Shown here: positions 40,685-48,982 of the stretch, in pieces
Layout of the letters: each line of letters starts with the position of its first letter
Position numbering within the stretch: position 1 is the stretch's first letter
DNA from: Gemmobacter sp.
GTDB taxonomy: Bacteria > Pseudomonadota > Alphaproteobacteria > Rhodobacterales > Rhodobacteraceae
Assembly (NCBI RefSeq): GCF_034676705.1
Contig: NZ_JAUCBS010000002.1
Location: 320,001 to 384,000, forward strand
DNA: 64,000 nucleotides
Reading direction: 5' to 3'
Program-made: the position numbers and the translations under genes
Notes under the pieces: model-generated
What the model was told of the DNA's origin: nothing
The model's database searches: none
Seen by the model: only the letters and a program-made list of their open reading frames with translations

Positions 40685-41425
40685 ATGGCAGGCCATTCGA
40701 AATGGGCGAACATCCAGCACCGCAAGGGCAAACAGGATGCCATCCGCTCGAAAATGTTCTCGAAGCTGGCGAAGGAAATCACCGTCGCCGCCAAGATGGG
40801 CGATCCTGACCCCGACAAGAACCCGCGCCTGCGGCTGGCGGTCAAGGCGGCCAAGGCCGTGTCGATGCCCAAGGACGTGATCGACCGCGCGATCAAGAAA
40901 TCGCAGATGGGCGATGCGTCGGATTATACCGAAATCCGGTATGAGGGCTATGGCGTCAACGGCATCGCCATCATCGTCGAGACGATGACCGACAACCTGA
41001 ACCGCACCGCCTCGAACGTGCGCAGCTATTTCACCAAATGCGGCGGCAACCTGGGCCAGACCGGATCGGTCGCGCACAGCTTTGACCGGGTGGGCGAAAT
41101 CAGCTATCCCGCCTCGGCCGGCGATGCCGACACGGTGATGATGGCCGCGCTGGAAGCCGGCGCCGAAGATGTGGAAACCGACGAGGACGGCCACTTCATC
41201 TACTGCCAGGTCGAGGATCTGTCGGCGGTGTCGGACGCGCTGGAGGCGACTTTGGGCGAATCGACCGAATCCAAGCTGATCTGGCGCCCGCAAAGCCGCA
41301 CCGAGGTGGACCTGGACACGGCGCAGAAACTGCTGCGGCTGGTCGAGATGCTGGAAGAGGATGACGACGTGCAGACCGTCACCCACAATTTCGACGTGCC
41401 GGACGAGGTTGCGGCGCAGCTGTAA
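40685..41425 (+). CDS. yebC: YebC/PmpR-family transcriptional regulator or ribosome-associated factor
   Basis: A 246-residue member of the YebC/TACO1 family. The highly conserved N-terminus MAGHSKWANIQHRKGKQDA and the central YEGYGVNGIAIIVE, TDNLNRTAS and GGNLGQTGSVAH are all present. The family is described both as DNA-binding regulators and as translation factors that relieve proline stalling. The latter would suit a genome with a long PTE repeat protein, but that is speculation. A terminator follows at 41452-41476. Confidence 0.95.
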   Translation: MAGHSKWANIQHRKGKQDAIRSKMFSKLAKEITVAAKMGDPDPDKNPRLRLAVKAAKAVSMPKDVIDRAIKKSQMGDASDYTEIRYEGYGVNGIAIIVETMTDNLNRTASNVRSYFTKCGGNLGQTGSVAHSFDRVGEISYPASAGDADTVMMAALEAGAEDVETDEDGHFIYCQVEDLSAVSDALEATLGESTESKLIWRPQSRTEVDLDTAQKLLRLVEMLEEDDDVQTVTHNFDVPDEVAAQL

Positions 41426-41451
41426 CAGGCTGCCCTGACCCGCGAACAACA

Positions 41452-41476
41452 GGGCGCCCCTTGCGGCGCCCTTTTT
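41452..41476 (+). terminator. Intrinsic terminator of yebC
   Basis: GGGCGCC-cctttg-like loop-GGCGCCC (41452-41458 / 41465-41471) is followed by TTTTT (41472-41476). Confidence 0.85.
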
Positions 41477-41491
41477 CATTGACGGCCCATG

Positions 41492-41521
41492 AAAAAGGCC
41501 CGGCGCCATGGGCGCCGGGCC
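41492..41521 (-). terminator. Intrinsic terminator of ccoNOQP
   Basis: On the minus strand GGCCCGGCGCC-cat-GGCGCCGGGCC forms an 11-bp stem followed by TTTTT (plus-strand AAAAA 41492-41496). It lies 28 bases after the ccoP stop. Confidence 0.9.
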
Positions 41522-41549
41522 AGTCAGGAACGCAAGGCGCAGGCGCGGC

Positions 41550-42431
41550 CTATTCGCCGCCGCCCAGCCCGTGGACATAGACCGCCACCGCGCGAATATC
41601 GGCTTCGGACAGGCGGGTGTTCCAGTTCGGCATCACGCCAAAGCGGGCAAAGCGGACCGAATGGGTCAGCGCATCAACGCTGCCACCATACAGCCAGATG
41701 GCATCGGTCAGGTTCGGCGCCCCCTGTGCGCGGTCGCCCTTGCCTTCGGCGCCATGGCAGGATGCGCAGTTGTCGGCGAACAGGGTAGCCCCTGCCGCAG
41801 CCGCCGCTGCATCGTGATCCTGGCCCGAGATCTGGCGGACATGGTTCACCACCTGCCCGATTTCCTCGGCCGACAGCATGTCGGCAAAGGCCGGCATCTG
41901 GCTGAACCGCGCATCTGCATCGGCGGTGTTGCGGATACCGTGGCCGACCGTGGTGTGGATCGCCTCGATATCGCCGCCCCACAGCCAGTCATCATCCAGG
42001 AGGTTCGGATAGCCCGAGGCCTGCACCCCCGCCGCCCCAGCGCCGTGGCACTGGGCGCACCAGGTCTTGAACACCGCAGCACCGGCCTGGTTGGCGAACT
42101 GCACAAGTTCGGGGTTGGCGGTGATCGCCGACAGGTCGGTTTCCACCAGCTTGGCGCGGATCGGGCCGTTCAGCTGGGAAAAGCGTTCGATATCGGCATT
42201 CAGCTCGTTCACGACCTTATAGCCCAACACCCCTTGCGTGGCGCGGGTGATCATCGGCCAGGCGGGATAGGCAATGGAATACAGCAGGGCCCAGACGATG
42301 GTGATGTAGAACGTCCACAACCACCAGCGCGGCATCGGGTTGTCGAATTCCTCGATCCCGTCCCAGCTGTGGCCGGTGGTCGGCACGTCCCCCGGTTTGT
42401 GGTCTGTCTTCTTGGCGCTCATGTCTCTCAC
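41550..42431 (-). CDS. ccoP: cbb3-type cytochrome c oxidase subunit III (CcoP)
   Basis: Dihaem cytochrome c subunit delivering electrons to the cbb3 oxidase, 293 residues. One N-terminal membrane anchor (WWLWTFYITIVWALLYSIAYPAW, about 35-57) is followed by two cytochrome c domains. Their haem motifs are CAQCH and CASCH, with Met ligands in later segments (RFSQMPAFADML; GVMPNWNTRL). The start overlaps the ccoQ stop by four bases (ATGA). It is the last gene of the ccoNOQP operon. Confidence 0.97.
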   Translation of the reverse strand: MRDMSAKKTDHKPGDVPTTGHSWDGIEEFDNPMPRWWLWTFYITIVWALLYSIAYPAWPMITRATQGVLGYKVVNELNADIERFSQLNGPIRAKLVETDLSAITANPELVQFANQAGAAVFKTWCAQCHGAGAAGVQASGYPNLLDDDWLWGGDIEAIHTTVGHGIRNTADADARFSQMPAFADMLSAEEIGQVVNHVRQISGQDHDAAAAAAGATLFADNCASCHGAEGKGDRAQGAPNLTDAIWLYGGSVDALTHSVRFARFGVMPNWNTRLSEADIRAVAVYVHGLGGGE

Positions 42432-42628
42432 GCCTCCTTGTTGGCGGGGGGGCCGGCGGGGGCCGGCCGGTCGTCGTTGCGGAAGATCGAATTGGCCACG
42501 TCACGGTGAACCTTGTTCGACCCGGGGCGGATCGCCCACAGGAAGACCGCGATCAGGAACAGCACCATGAACAGCAGGTGCCAGCTATCCGCGAAGTTGC
42601 GCAGGAAGGCATAGGTATCAGGGTTCAT
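42428..42628 (-). CDS. ccoQ: cbb3-type oxidase small subunit CcoQ
   Basis: A 66-residue single-helix protein (LLFMVLFLIAVFLWAIRPG, about 18-36) that stabilises the cbb3 oxidase. It lies between ccoO and ccoP in canonical order and overlaps ccoP by ATGA. The short polar tail after the helix, rich in Pro and Ala, is typical. Confidence 0.94.
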   Translation of the reverse strand: MNPDTYAFLRNFADSWHLLFMVLFLIAVFLWAIRPGSNKVHRDVANSIFRNDDRPAPAGPPANKEA

Positions 42629-42639
42629 TCCACCCTCCC

Positions 42640-43368
42640 TCAGCGCAGCGGATCGGGCTGGAAGGTCGAGAAATCGACCATCGTTCCCAGCACCTGGATA
42701 TAGGCGATCAGCGCATCGGCCTCGGTCACGCCGGGCTGGCCGTCAAAGTTGCGCACGTTCACCTTGTCGCCATAGCGCGCCATCAGCCCTTCGGTATCGG
42801 CATCGGGGTCGGCCTGGGCCAGGAAGTCGGCCTGGGCCGCCTCGATCATCTCGCTGGTATAGGGCACGCCGAACACCGCATTGGTCGACAGGCTGTCGCC
42901 GATATGGCGCCCGTCCACCGGGGTGCGGAACAGGAAGGCGTATTTCGGCATCACCGATTCCGGCACCACCGACTGCGGATCGCGGAAGTGGTCCTGGTGC
43001 CATTCGTCGGAATAGCGGCCACCCACGCGGGCCAGATCCGGCCCGGTGCGCTTGGACCCCCACTGGAACGGCCGGTCATACATCGACTCGGCCGCCAGCG
43101 AGTAGTGGCCATAGCGTTCAACCTCGTCCCGCATGGGGCGGATCATCTGGCTGTGGCACACATAGCAGCCTTCGCGGACGTAGATGTCCTTGCCGGCCAG
43201 TTCGAGCGGGGTGTAGGGACGCATCCCCTCGACCTTCTCGATGGTGTTCTCGATGTAGAACAGCGGCACGATCTGCACGATACCACCAATGGTGACCACC
43301 AGGAAACTCAGCACCAGCAGAAGCGTGGCGTGCGTCTCGATGGCCTTGTGCTTGTCAAGAAAAGCCAT
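42640..43368 (-). CDS. ccoO: cbb3-type oxidase subunit II (CcoO)
   Basis: Monohaem cytochrome c subunit, 242 residues. An N-terminal anchor (about 14-38) precedes the haem-binding CYVCH (in REGCYVCHSQMIRP) and the family motifs HYSLAAES and RTGPDLARVGGRYSDEWH. Met in VMPKYAF provides the sixth ligand. It lies between ccoN and ccoQ in the same operon, about 12 bases from each. Confidence 0.97.
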   Translation of the reverse strand: MAFLDKHKAIETHATLLLVLSFLVVTIGGIVQIVPLFYIENTIEKVEGMRPYTPLELAGKDIYVREGCYVCHSQMIRPMRDEVERYGHYSLAAESMYDRPFQWGSKRTGPDLARVGGRYSDEWHQDHFRDPQSVVPESVMPKYAFLFRTPVDGRHIGDSLSTNAVFGVPYTSEMIEAAQADFLAQADPDADTEGLMARYGDKVNVRNFDGQPGVTEADALIAYIQVLGTMVDFSTFQPDPLR

Positions 43369-43380
43369 TTTGCGCTCCGA

Positions 43381-44988
43381 TCATTCTGCGGGGACGAAGT
43401 TGTTCGCGTTCACCGGCGCCTTGGCCGGCTGGGCACGAACGGTCATCCAGAGGTTGTAGCACATCACGATGGCGCCCAGCAGGAACATCACCCCGCCCAG
43501 CATCCGCACCACATACATCGGGAACTTGGCGGAAACCGTGTCGGCAAAGGCGTTCACCAGGAACCCGTTCGCATCGACCTCGCGCCACATCAGCCCTTCC
43601 ATGATGCCGGTGACCCACATGGACGAGGCGTAAAGCACGATCCCGATGGTCGCGAGCCAGAAGTGCCAGTCGACCAGCCGCAGGCTGTAAAGGCCGTCGC
43701 GGTTCCACAGCTTGGGCACCAGGAAATACAGCGCGCCAAAGGTGATCATGCCGTTCCAGCCCAGGGCGCCGGAATGGACGTGGCCGATGGTCCAGTCGGT
43801 ATAGTGGCTCAGCGAGTTGACCGCCTTGATCGACATCATCGGGCCTTCGAAGGTCGACATGCCGTAGAACCCGATGGCGATCACCATCATGCGGATCACC
43901 GGATCGGTGCGCAGCTTGTCCCAGGCGCCCGACAGCGTCATCAGGCCGTTGATCATGCCGCCCCAGCTGGGCATCCACAGCATGATGGAAAAGATCATCC
44001 CCAGCGTCGCCGCCCATTCCGGCAGGGCGGTATAGTGCAGGTGGTGCGGACCGGCCCAGATATACAGAAAGATCAGCGCCCAGAAGTGGATGATCGACAG
44101 CTTGTAGCTGAACACCGGGCGTTCGGCCTGTTTCGGGACGAAGTAATACATCATCCCCAGGAAGCCCGCGGTCAGGAAAAAGCCCACGGCGTTGTGGCCA
44201 TACCACCACTGGATCATGGCATCCTGCACGCCCGCATAGGCCTGCACCGAGGTAGAGCCGAACACCGACACCGGCAGCGCCATGTTGTTCACGACGTGCA
44301 GCATGGCCACCGTCACGATGAACGACAGGTAGAACCAGTTCGCCACGTAGATATGCGGCTCTTTGCGGTTCCACAGCGTGCCCAGAAAGGCCAGCAGGAA
44401 CGCCACCCAGACCACGGTGACCAGAATATCCACATGCCACGGGATTTCCGCGTATTCCTTGCCCTGCGATCCGCCGAACACATAGCTGGTCGCGGCCAGC
44501 ACGATGATCAGCTGCCAGCCCCAGAACACGAACCAGCCCAGGTTGCCGCCCCACAGCCGCGCCGCCGTCGTGCGCTGCACGACATAGAACGCGGTGGCGA
44601 TCAGCGCGTTGCCGCCAAAGGCAAAGATCACCGCCGAGGTGTGCAGCGGCCGCAGGCGGCCGAAGTTCAGATAGGGCTGGGCCCAGTCGAAGTTGAGCGC
44701 CGGGAAGGCCAGCTGCGCTGCCACCACGACCCCCACGAGAAAGCCCACGACCCCCCAGAACGCGGTCGCGATGACCCCGGCGCGCACGACGCCGTCAAAA
44801 TATTCGTTCTGCGGCGTTGCCGCCCGTGGCTCGCCGGTGTTCCGCAAGGTCCAGATGAACGTGGCGGCTGCGGCGAGCATTACGGTAAGCGCGTTGACCA
44901 GATAGGCCTCGTCGCGCGCATAGTTGGCCGCGATCGCGGCCAGCACCACGATCAGGCCAAGCGCGACCAGTTTTACGTAATCCCACAT
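43381..44988 (-). CDS. ccoN: cbb3-type cytochrome c oxidase catalytic subunit I (CcoN)
   Basis: Catalytic haem-copper subunit of the high-affinity terminal oxidase, 535 residues with about twelve helices. His ligands lie in LHTSAVIFAFGGNALIATAFYVVQR (low-spin haem), QWWYGHNAVGFFLTAGFLG (Cu-B and cross-linked Tyr region), GPHHLHY and the paired-His region TIGHVHSGALGWNG. I prefer ATG 44988 (MWDYVK), preceded by AAGGGA six bases upstream, over ATG 45018. An FNR box lies at 45084-45097 and predicts a start of transcription near 45049. First gene of ccoNOQP. Confidence 0.97.
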   Translation of the reverse strand: MWDYVKLVALGLIVVLAAIAANYARDEAYLVNALTVMLAAAATFIWTLRNTGEPRAATPQNEYFDGVVRAGVIATAFWGVVGFLVGVVVAAQLAFPALNFDWAQPYLNFGRLRPLHTSAVIFAFGGNALIATAFYVVQRTTAARLWGGNLGWFVFWGWQLIIVLAATSYVFGGSQGKEYAEIPWHVDILVTVVWVAFLLAFLGTLWNRKEPHIYVANWFYLSFIVTVAMLHVVNNMALPVSVFGSTSVQAYAGVQDAMIQWWYGHNAVGFFLTAGFLGMMYYFVPKQAERPVFSYKLSIIHFWALIFLYIWAGPHHLHYTALPEWAATLGMIFSIMLWMPSWGGMINGLMTLSGAWDKLRTDPVIRMMVIAIGFYGMSTFEGPMMSIKAVNSLSHYTDWTIGHVHSGALGWNGMITFGALYFLVPKLWNRDGLYSLRLVDWHFWLATIGIVLYASSMWVTGIMEGLMWREVDANGFLVNAFADTVSAKFPMYVVRMLGGVMFLLGAIVMCYNLWMTVRAQPAKAPVNANNFVPAE

Positions 44989-45083
44989 GTTGCGTCCCTT
45001 CGTCTTGTCGTCCGGCAAGGGCTGACGCCCCGCAAGATTCTATACGACAGTGTCCCTCATGGCTGCGATGCGGCAAAGATACC

Positions 45084-45097
45084 TTGATCCATGTCAA
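45084..45097 (-). promoter_or_regulatory. FNR box upstream of ccoN
   Basis: TTGATCCATGTCAA fits TTGAT-N4-ATCAA with one mismatch. It lies about 100 bases before the ccoN start, so a transcription start near 45049 would leave a 61-base leader. Confidence 0.85.
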
Positions 45098-45146
45098 TCT
45101 GTCCCGCTTTCCGAACGACCGCCATGGCAGAATGCGCGCGCTTGTA

Positions 45147-45160
45147 TTGATCCGCATCAA
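45147..45160 (+). promoter_or_regulatory. FNR box upstream of the universal stress gene
   Basis: TTGATCCGCATCAA is a perfect palindromic FNR consensus. Centre 45153.5 predicts a start near 45195, 47 bases before the usp ATG. The two boxes are 63 bases apart, on one divergent promoter region. Confidence 0.88.
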
Positions 45161-45241
45161 GGTGCAGGCTGGATATGCGTGCAAATCTGGCCACATGAAC
45201 AGGAACCGGCGCCACCGATGCGCCGCATCAAGGAGGCACAC

Positions 45242-46090
45242 ATGGCCTGCAAGACCCTGCTGACCGTCGTCACCGAACAGGGGCCCGATGGCCCCGGGAT
45301 GGCTGGCCTGGAAACCGCCATCGCGCTGGCGCGGCGGGAAGATGCCCATCTGGACGTGCTGGTCCTGGGCGTCGATCAGACCCAGTATGGCTATTTCAGC
45401 GCCGGCGCCGGCATTGCCATGGTGCAGGAAACGCTGGCCCAGGCCATTTCCGGGGCCGAGGATCTGGAACGCAAGGTCCGCCAGCGTCTGGCGACCGAGG
45501 AAATCCGCTGGGCAGTGGATCACGCGGTGGCCCAGCTGGGCGGCATCGCCCCGCTGGTCGGGCATCGGGCGCGGTTCGTCGATCTGGTGGTGCAGGCCCG
45601 CCCCTATGGCGCCGGACGGTCTTCTGCGGACGAAGCCGTGGTCGAGGCGGCGATGTTCGATGGTCAGGCCCCGGTGCTGGTGATGCCCGATGGCATGGTC
45701 AACCCGCCTGCCTTCGACCGCGTGGTCGTCGCCTGGAACCAGTCGCCCGAGGCGATGGTGGCCATCCGCCGCGCCCTGCCGCTGCTGCAACGCGCGGCGA
45801 TGGTGGACATCACTGTGGTGGATCCGCCGGCGCATGGGCCGGAACGGTCCGATCCGGGCGGCATGCTCAGCCAGTGGCTGTCGCGCCATGATGTGCGGGC
45901 CGAGGTTTCGGTGCTGGCGCGCACGCTGCCCAAGGTCTCCGACGTGCTGGCCCGCCATATCCGCGACCGCGACGCCAACCTGCTGGTGATGGGCGCCTAT
46001 GGCCATTCCCGCTTCCGCGAGGCGATCATGGGCGGCGCCACCCGCAGCATGCTGGAGAAGACGCCGGTGCCGGTGCTGATGGCCCGCTGA
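45242..46090 (+). CDS. Universal stress protein (UspA family), FNR-linked
   Basis: A 282-residue tandem-type Usp protein. The second half carries the ATP-binding-type motif NLLVMGAYGHSRFREAIMGGATRSML, close to G-x2-G-x9-G(S/T). The first half (LLTVVTEQGPDG...) is a degenerate Usp domain. AAGGAGG at 45230-45236 sits five bases before the ATG. A perfect FNR box upstream suggests induction under low oxygen, like the oxidase genes it sits between. It is a common neighbour of cco operons in Rhodobacterales and Rhizobiales. Confidence 0.92.
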   Translation: MACKTLLTVVTEQGPDGPGMAGLETAIALARREDAHLDVLVLGVDQTQYGYFSAGAGIAMVQETLAQAISGAEDLERKVRQRLATEEIRWAVDHAVAQLGGIAPLVGHRARFVDLVVQARPYGAGRSSADEAVVEAAMFDGQAPVLVMPDGMVNPPAFDRVVVAWNQSPEAMVAIRRALPLLQRAAMVDITVVDPPAHGPERSDPGGMLSQWLSRHDVRAEVSVLARTLPKVSDVLARHIRDRDANLLVMGAYGHSRFREAIMGGATRSMLEKTPVPVLMAR

Positions 46091-46108
46091 CGACCGGCTA
46101 CAAGGTGC

Positions 46109-46137
46109 AAAAGCCCCGGCCATCGGCCGGGGCTTTT
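46109..46137. terminator. Bidirectional terminator between usp and ccoS
   Basis: AAAAGCCCCGGCC-atc-GGCCGGGGCTTTT is a perfect 13-bp stem with a T4 tail on either strand, serving the convergent usp and ccoGHIS transcripts. Confidence 0.92.
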
Positions 46138-46153
46138 CCGTTCGGCCCATCCG

Positions 46154-46312
46154 TCAGGGCTTGGGCTTTTCATCCCAGTCGCTGGTCAGGATGCGACGGC
46201 TGTCGCCTTCGGGGTCTTCGTACTGGCGGTTCTTCATCGTCCAGAAGAACAGCAGCAACCCCAGCGCCCCCAGGAACAGCGAGACCGGAATCAGGATCGT
46301 CAGAACTTCCAT
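46154..46312 (-). CDS. ccoS: cbb3 oxidase maturation protein CcoS
   Basis: A 52-residue small membrane protein, too short for most ORF lists. One helix (LTILIPVSLFLGALGLLLFFWTMKN, about 4-28) is followed by the conserved QYEDPEGDSRRIL. CcoS is required for cofactor insertion into CcoN. It lies four bases after the ccoI stop, in the usual ccoGHIS order, and ends just before a bidirectional terminator. Confidence 0.93.
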   Translation of the reverse strand: MEVLTILIPVSLFLGALGLLLFFWTMKNRQYEDPEGDSRRILTSDWDEKPKP

Positions 46313-46316
46313 CGGG

Positions 46317-48518
46317 CTACTTCAACCTCAGCGCATTCAGGGCCACGGTGATCGAGGACAGCGACATCGCCAGCGCCGCCCACAGGGGCGTGGCCAGCCC
46401 CACCAGCGCGATGGGCACCGCGATGACGTTATAGCCGGCCGAGATCAGGAAGTTTTCCCGGATCCGCCGCGTCGTCTGCCGCGCGATGCGCAGGGCATCG
46501 GCCACCGGCGCAATGTCGCGGCCCAGCAGCACGATATCCGATGCCACCCGCGCCGCATCCAGCGCCGTGGCGGGCGAGACCGAGGCATGCGCCGCCGCCA
46601 GCGCCGCCGTATCGTTCAACCCGTCGCCCACCATCAGCACCCGGCGGCCGGCGGCGGTCAGGCGCGCCACCTCGGCCGCCTTGCCCTCGGGCAGGGCGCC
46701 GGCGGTCCAGTCGGCAATGCCCAGCCGGTCCGCCAGATCGCGCACCGCGCCCGGCGCGTCGCCGGAAATCAGCTGCACCGCCATGCCCTGGGCCTTCACC
46801 GCCGCCACCACCTCGGCCGCACCGGGGCGCAGCGCATCGGCAAAGGTAAAGGCGCAGCTGCGCCCGTCGGCCAGCGCCAGATAGGTGGCGGTCATGTCCA
46901 GCGGTTCGGCCCCCACCCATTCGGCCCGGCCCATCCGCACCCGGCGTCCGTGGTGGGCCCCTTCGATGCCATAGCCCGGCACCTCGGTCAGGTCGGTCAG
47001 GGTGGCAGGCACCACCCCCGCCGCCTTGCAGGCCGCCGCCAGCGATTGCGCCAGCGGATGGCCCGATGCCCCGGCCAGCGCCGCCGCCACCTCCAGCACC
47101 GGGCGGGGATGGTCGCCCAGATTGGTAGGTTCCGGCGCGCCCATGGTCAGGGTGCCGGTCTTGTCGAAGACCACGGTATCCACCTCGGCCAGGCGTTCCA
47201 GCGCGGTGCCCGATTTGATCAGCAGCCCCTTGCGGAACAGCTTTCCGCTGGCCGCCGTCACCACGGCAGGCACCGCCAGCCCCAGCGCGCAGGGGCAGGT
47301 GATGATCAGCGTCGCGGCCGAGATGTTGATGGCAAAGCGCACATCGCCGCCCGTCGCCCACATCCAGTAGCCAAAGGCGGAAAACGACAGCAGATGCACC
47401 AGCGGCGAATAGGCCCGCGCGGCACGGTCGGCCAGGCCGGTATAGCGTGTCTTGGCGCTTTCGGCGACGGCGACCAGTTCGGCCATGCGCGACAGCGAAC
47501 TGTCCTTGCCCGCCGCCGTCACCCGCACGGTCAGCGGCCCGGTCAGGTTGACCTCGCCGGCGCTGACCACGCGGTCGGGGCCGGCAAACACCGGCAGCAC
47601 CTCGCCCGTCAGCAGCGAACGGTCCAGTTCCGACGTGCCTTGCGTGATCACCCCGTCCACCGGCACCCGCCCGCCCGGGCGCACCAGCACCAGATCGCCG
47701 GGGCGCAGGTCGGCGACCATCACTGTCTCCTCCTCGGCCCCCGTCAGACGCACCGCGCGCGGCACCTCCAGCGCGGCCAGTTCCTGCGCGGCAGACCGGG
47801 CCACGGCGCGCGTCCGGTGGTCCAGATAGCGCCCGACCAGCAGAAAGAACGTCAGCATCACCGCCGCGTCGAAATAGGCGTGATGCCCCGACATCCAGGT
47901 TTCATAGACCGAAATCCCCGAGGCCAGCACCAGCGCCAGCGAGATCGGGAAATCCATCCCCAGCCGCCCCACCTTCAGCCCCGCCCAGGCGGATTTGAAG
48001 AACGGCTGCCCGGCAAAGGCCACGGTCGGCAGGGCGATCATGCCGGAAATCCAGTGGAACAGATCGCGCGTGGCATCGGTGGCGCCGGACCAGACCGCGA
48101 CCGACAGCAGCATGATGTTCATCATGCTGAACCCGGCAACGCCGATCCGCATCAGCAGCTCGCGCCCCTGACGGTCGGTGTCGGTCACCGACAGGACGCC
48201 CGCGTCCAGTTCATGCGCCTCGTATCCCAGCTTGCCCAGATGCGGGATCAGGCTGGCCGCCGTCACCTCGGGGTCCGCCTCGACCAGCACGCGGCGCAGG
48301 GTCAGGTTGACGCGCGCCGACCGGATGCCCGGCAACCGCTCCAGCCCCTGCTCCACGGTCGAGATGCAGGCCGCGCAATGCGCCGCCGGGATCGACAGCA
48401 TCAGCCGGGCCTGACGCGGCGCCGCCATCTGGGCGATGCGTTCGGCCGAAGGCGCCGCCACGCAGGCGGGGCAGGCGGAAATCGCGGCATGGCTTTCGGG
48501 ATCGGCGGCAAGCGTCAT
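46317..48518 (-). CDS. ccoI: Copper-translocating P-type ATPase CcoI
   Basis: P1B-type copper exporter required for cbb3 oxidase assembly, 733 residues. An N-terminal Cys-rich extension (CPACVAAP) precedes a heavy-metal-associated domain with HCAAC instead of the usual MxCxxC. Membrane CPC is in TCPCALGL, the actuator has TGE in LLTGEVLPV and the phosphorylation motif is FDKTGTLT. HP in GHPLAQ and GDGLNDTAAL complete the signatures. It lies four bases after ccoH and four before ccoS. Confidence 0.96.
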   Translation of the reverse strand: MTLAADPESHAAISACPACVAAPSAERIAQMAAPRQARLMLSIPAAHCAACISTVEQGLERLPGIRSARVNLTLRRVLVEADPEVTAASLIPHLGKLGYEAHELDAGVLSVTDTDRQGRELLMRIGVAGFSMMNIMLLSVAVWSGATDATRDLFHWISGMIALPTVAFAGQPFFKSAWAGLKVGRLGMDFPISLALVLASGISVYETWMSGHHAYFDAAVMLTFFLLVGRYLDHRTRAVARSAAQELAALEVPRAVRLTGAEEETVMVADLRPGDLVLVRPGGRVPVDGVITQGTSELDRSLLTGEVLPVFAGPDRVVSAGEVNLTGPLTVRVTAAGKDSSLSRMAELVAVAESAKTRYTGLADRAARAYSPLVHLLSFSAFGYWMWATGGDVRFAINISAATLIITCPCALGLAVPAVVTAASGKLFRKGLLIKSGTALERLAEVDTVVFDKTGTLTMGAPEPTNLGDHPRPVLEVAAALAGASGHPLAQSLAAACKAAGVVPATLTDLTEVPGYGIEGAHHGRRVRMGRAEWVGAEPLDMTATYLALADGRSCAFTFADALRPGAAEVVAAVKAQGMAVQLISGDAPGAVRDLADRLGIADWTAGALPEGKAAEVARLTAAGRRVLMVGDGLNDTAALAAAHASVSPATALDAARVASDIVLLGRDIAPVADALRIARQTTRRIRENFLISAGYNVIAVPIALVGLATPLWAALAMSLSSITVALNALRLK

Positions 48519-48522
48519 GGGC

Positions 48523-48981
48523 CTAGCCTTTCACGAACAGCTGGCGTTGCTGGCGAAACTGCGTGCCATCGGCCGCCACCGCCTGAATGCGCAGGATCCA
48601 CTTGCCCGGCGCCAGATCGACCGGGGCGACATAGGCCCCGCCCTCGCGCGCAAAGACGGGCAGCTTGTCGTCCTTCGCCTCGGTCGCGCGGCCGATCAGG
48701 ACTTGCAGGTCGGCCACCTGGCCCGGCTGGCCGGTGGCGGTTTCGGTGATGCGCAGCACCAGTTGCCCACCGGCATAGTCCTGTGCGACCTGCCAGCCCA
48801 AGGCCTCTTGCGCCTTCATCGCGGCATTGAAGTTCTGGCTGGCGTAATAGGTGTTCTTCGCCTCGACCCCCGGAAAGGTGCTGATCGCCGACCAGGCCAT
48901 GAACAGGTTGACCGCGATGATGACGCCAAAGGCGCTGACCGTGCCGATCAGGACATGCCGTCCGGTGATCTCGCGTGCCAT
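48523..48981 (-). CDS. ccoH: cbb3 oxidase assembly protein CcoH (FixH)
   Basis: A 152-residue FixH-family protein. One N-terminal helix (VLIGTVSAFGVIIAVNLFMAWSAI, about 10-33) is followed by a periplasmic beta-domain beginning NTYYASQNFN, a family signature. It is thought to help assembly of the oxidase with CcoI. It starts immediately after the ccoG stop and is followed by ccoI at a four-base gap. Confidence 0.94.
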   Translation of the reverse strand: MAREITGRHVLIGTVSAFGVIIAVNLFMAWSAISTFPGVEAKNTYYASQNFNAAMKAQEALGWQVAQDYAGGQLVLRITETATGQPGQVADLQVLIGRATEAKDDKLPVFAREGGAYVAPVDLAPGKWILRIQAVAADGTQFRQQRQLFVKG

Positions 48982-48982
48982 G

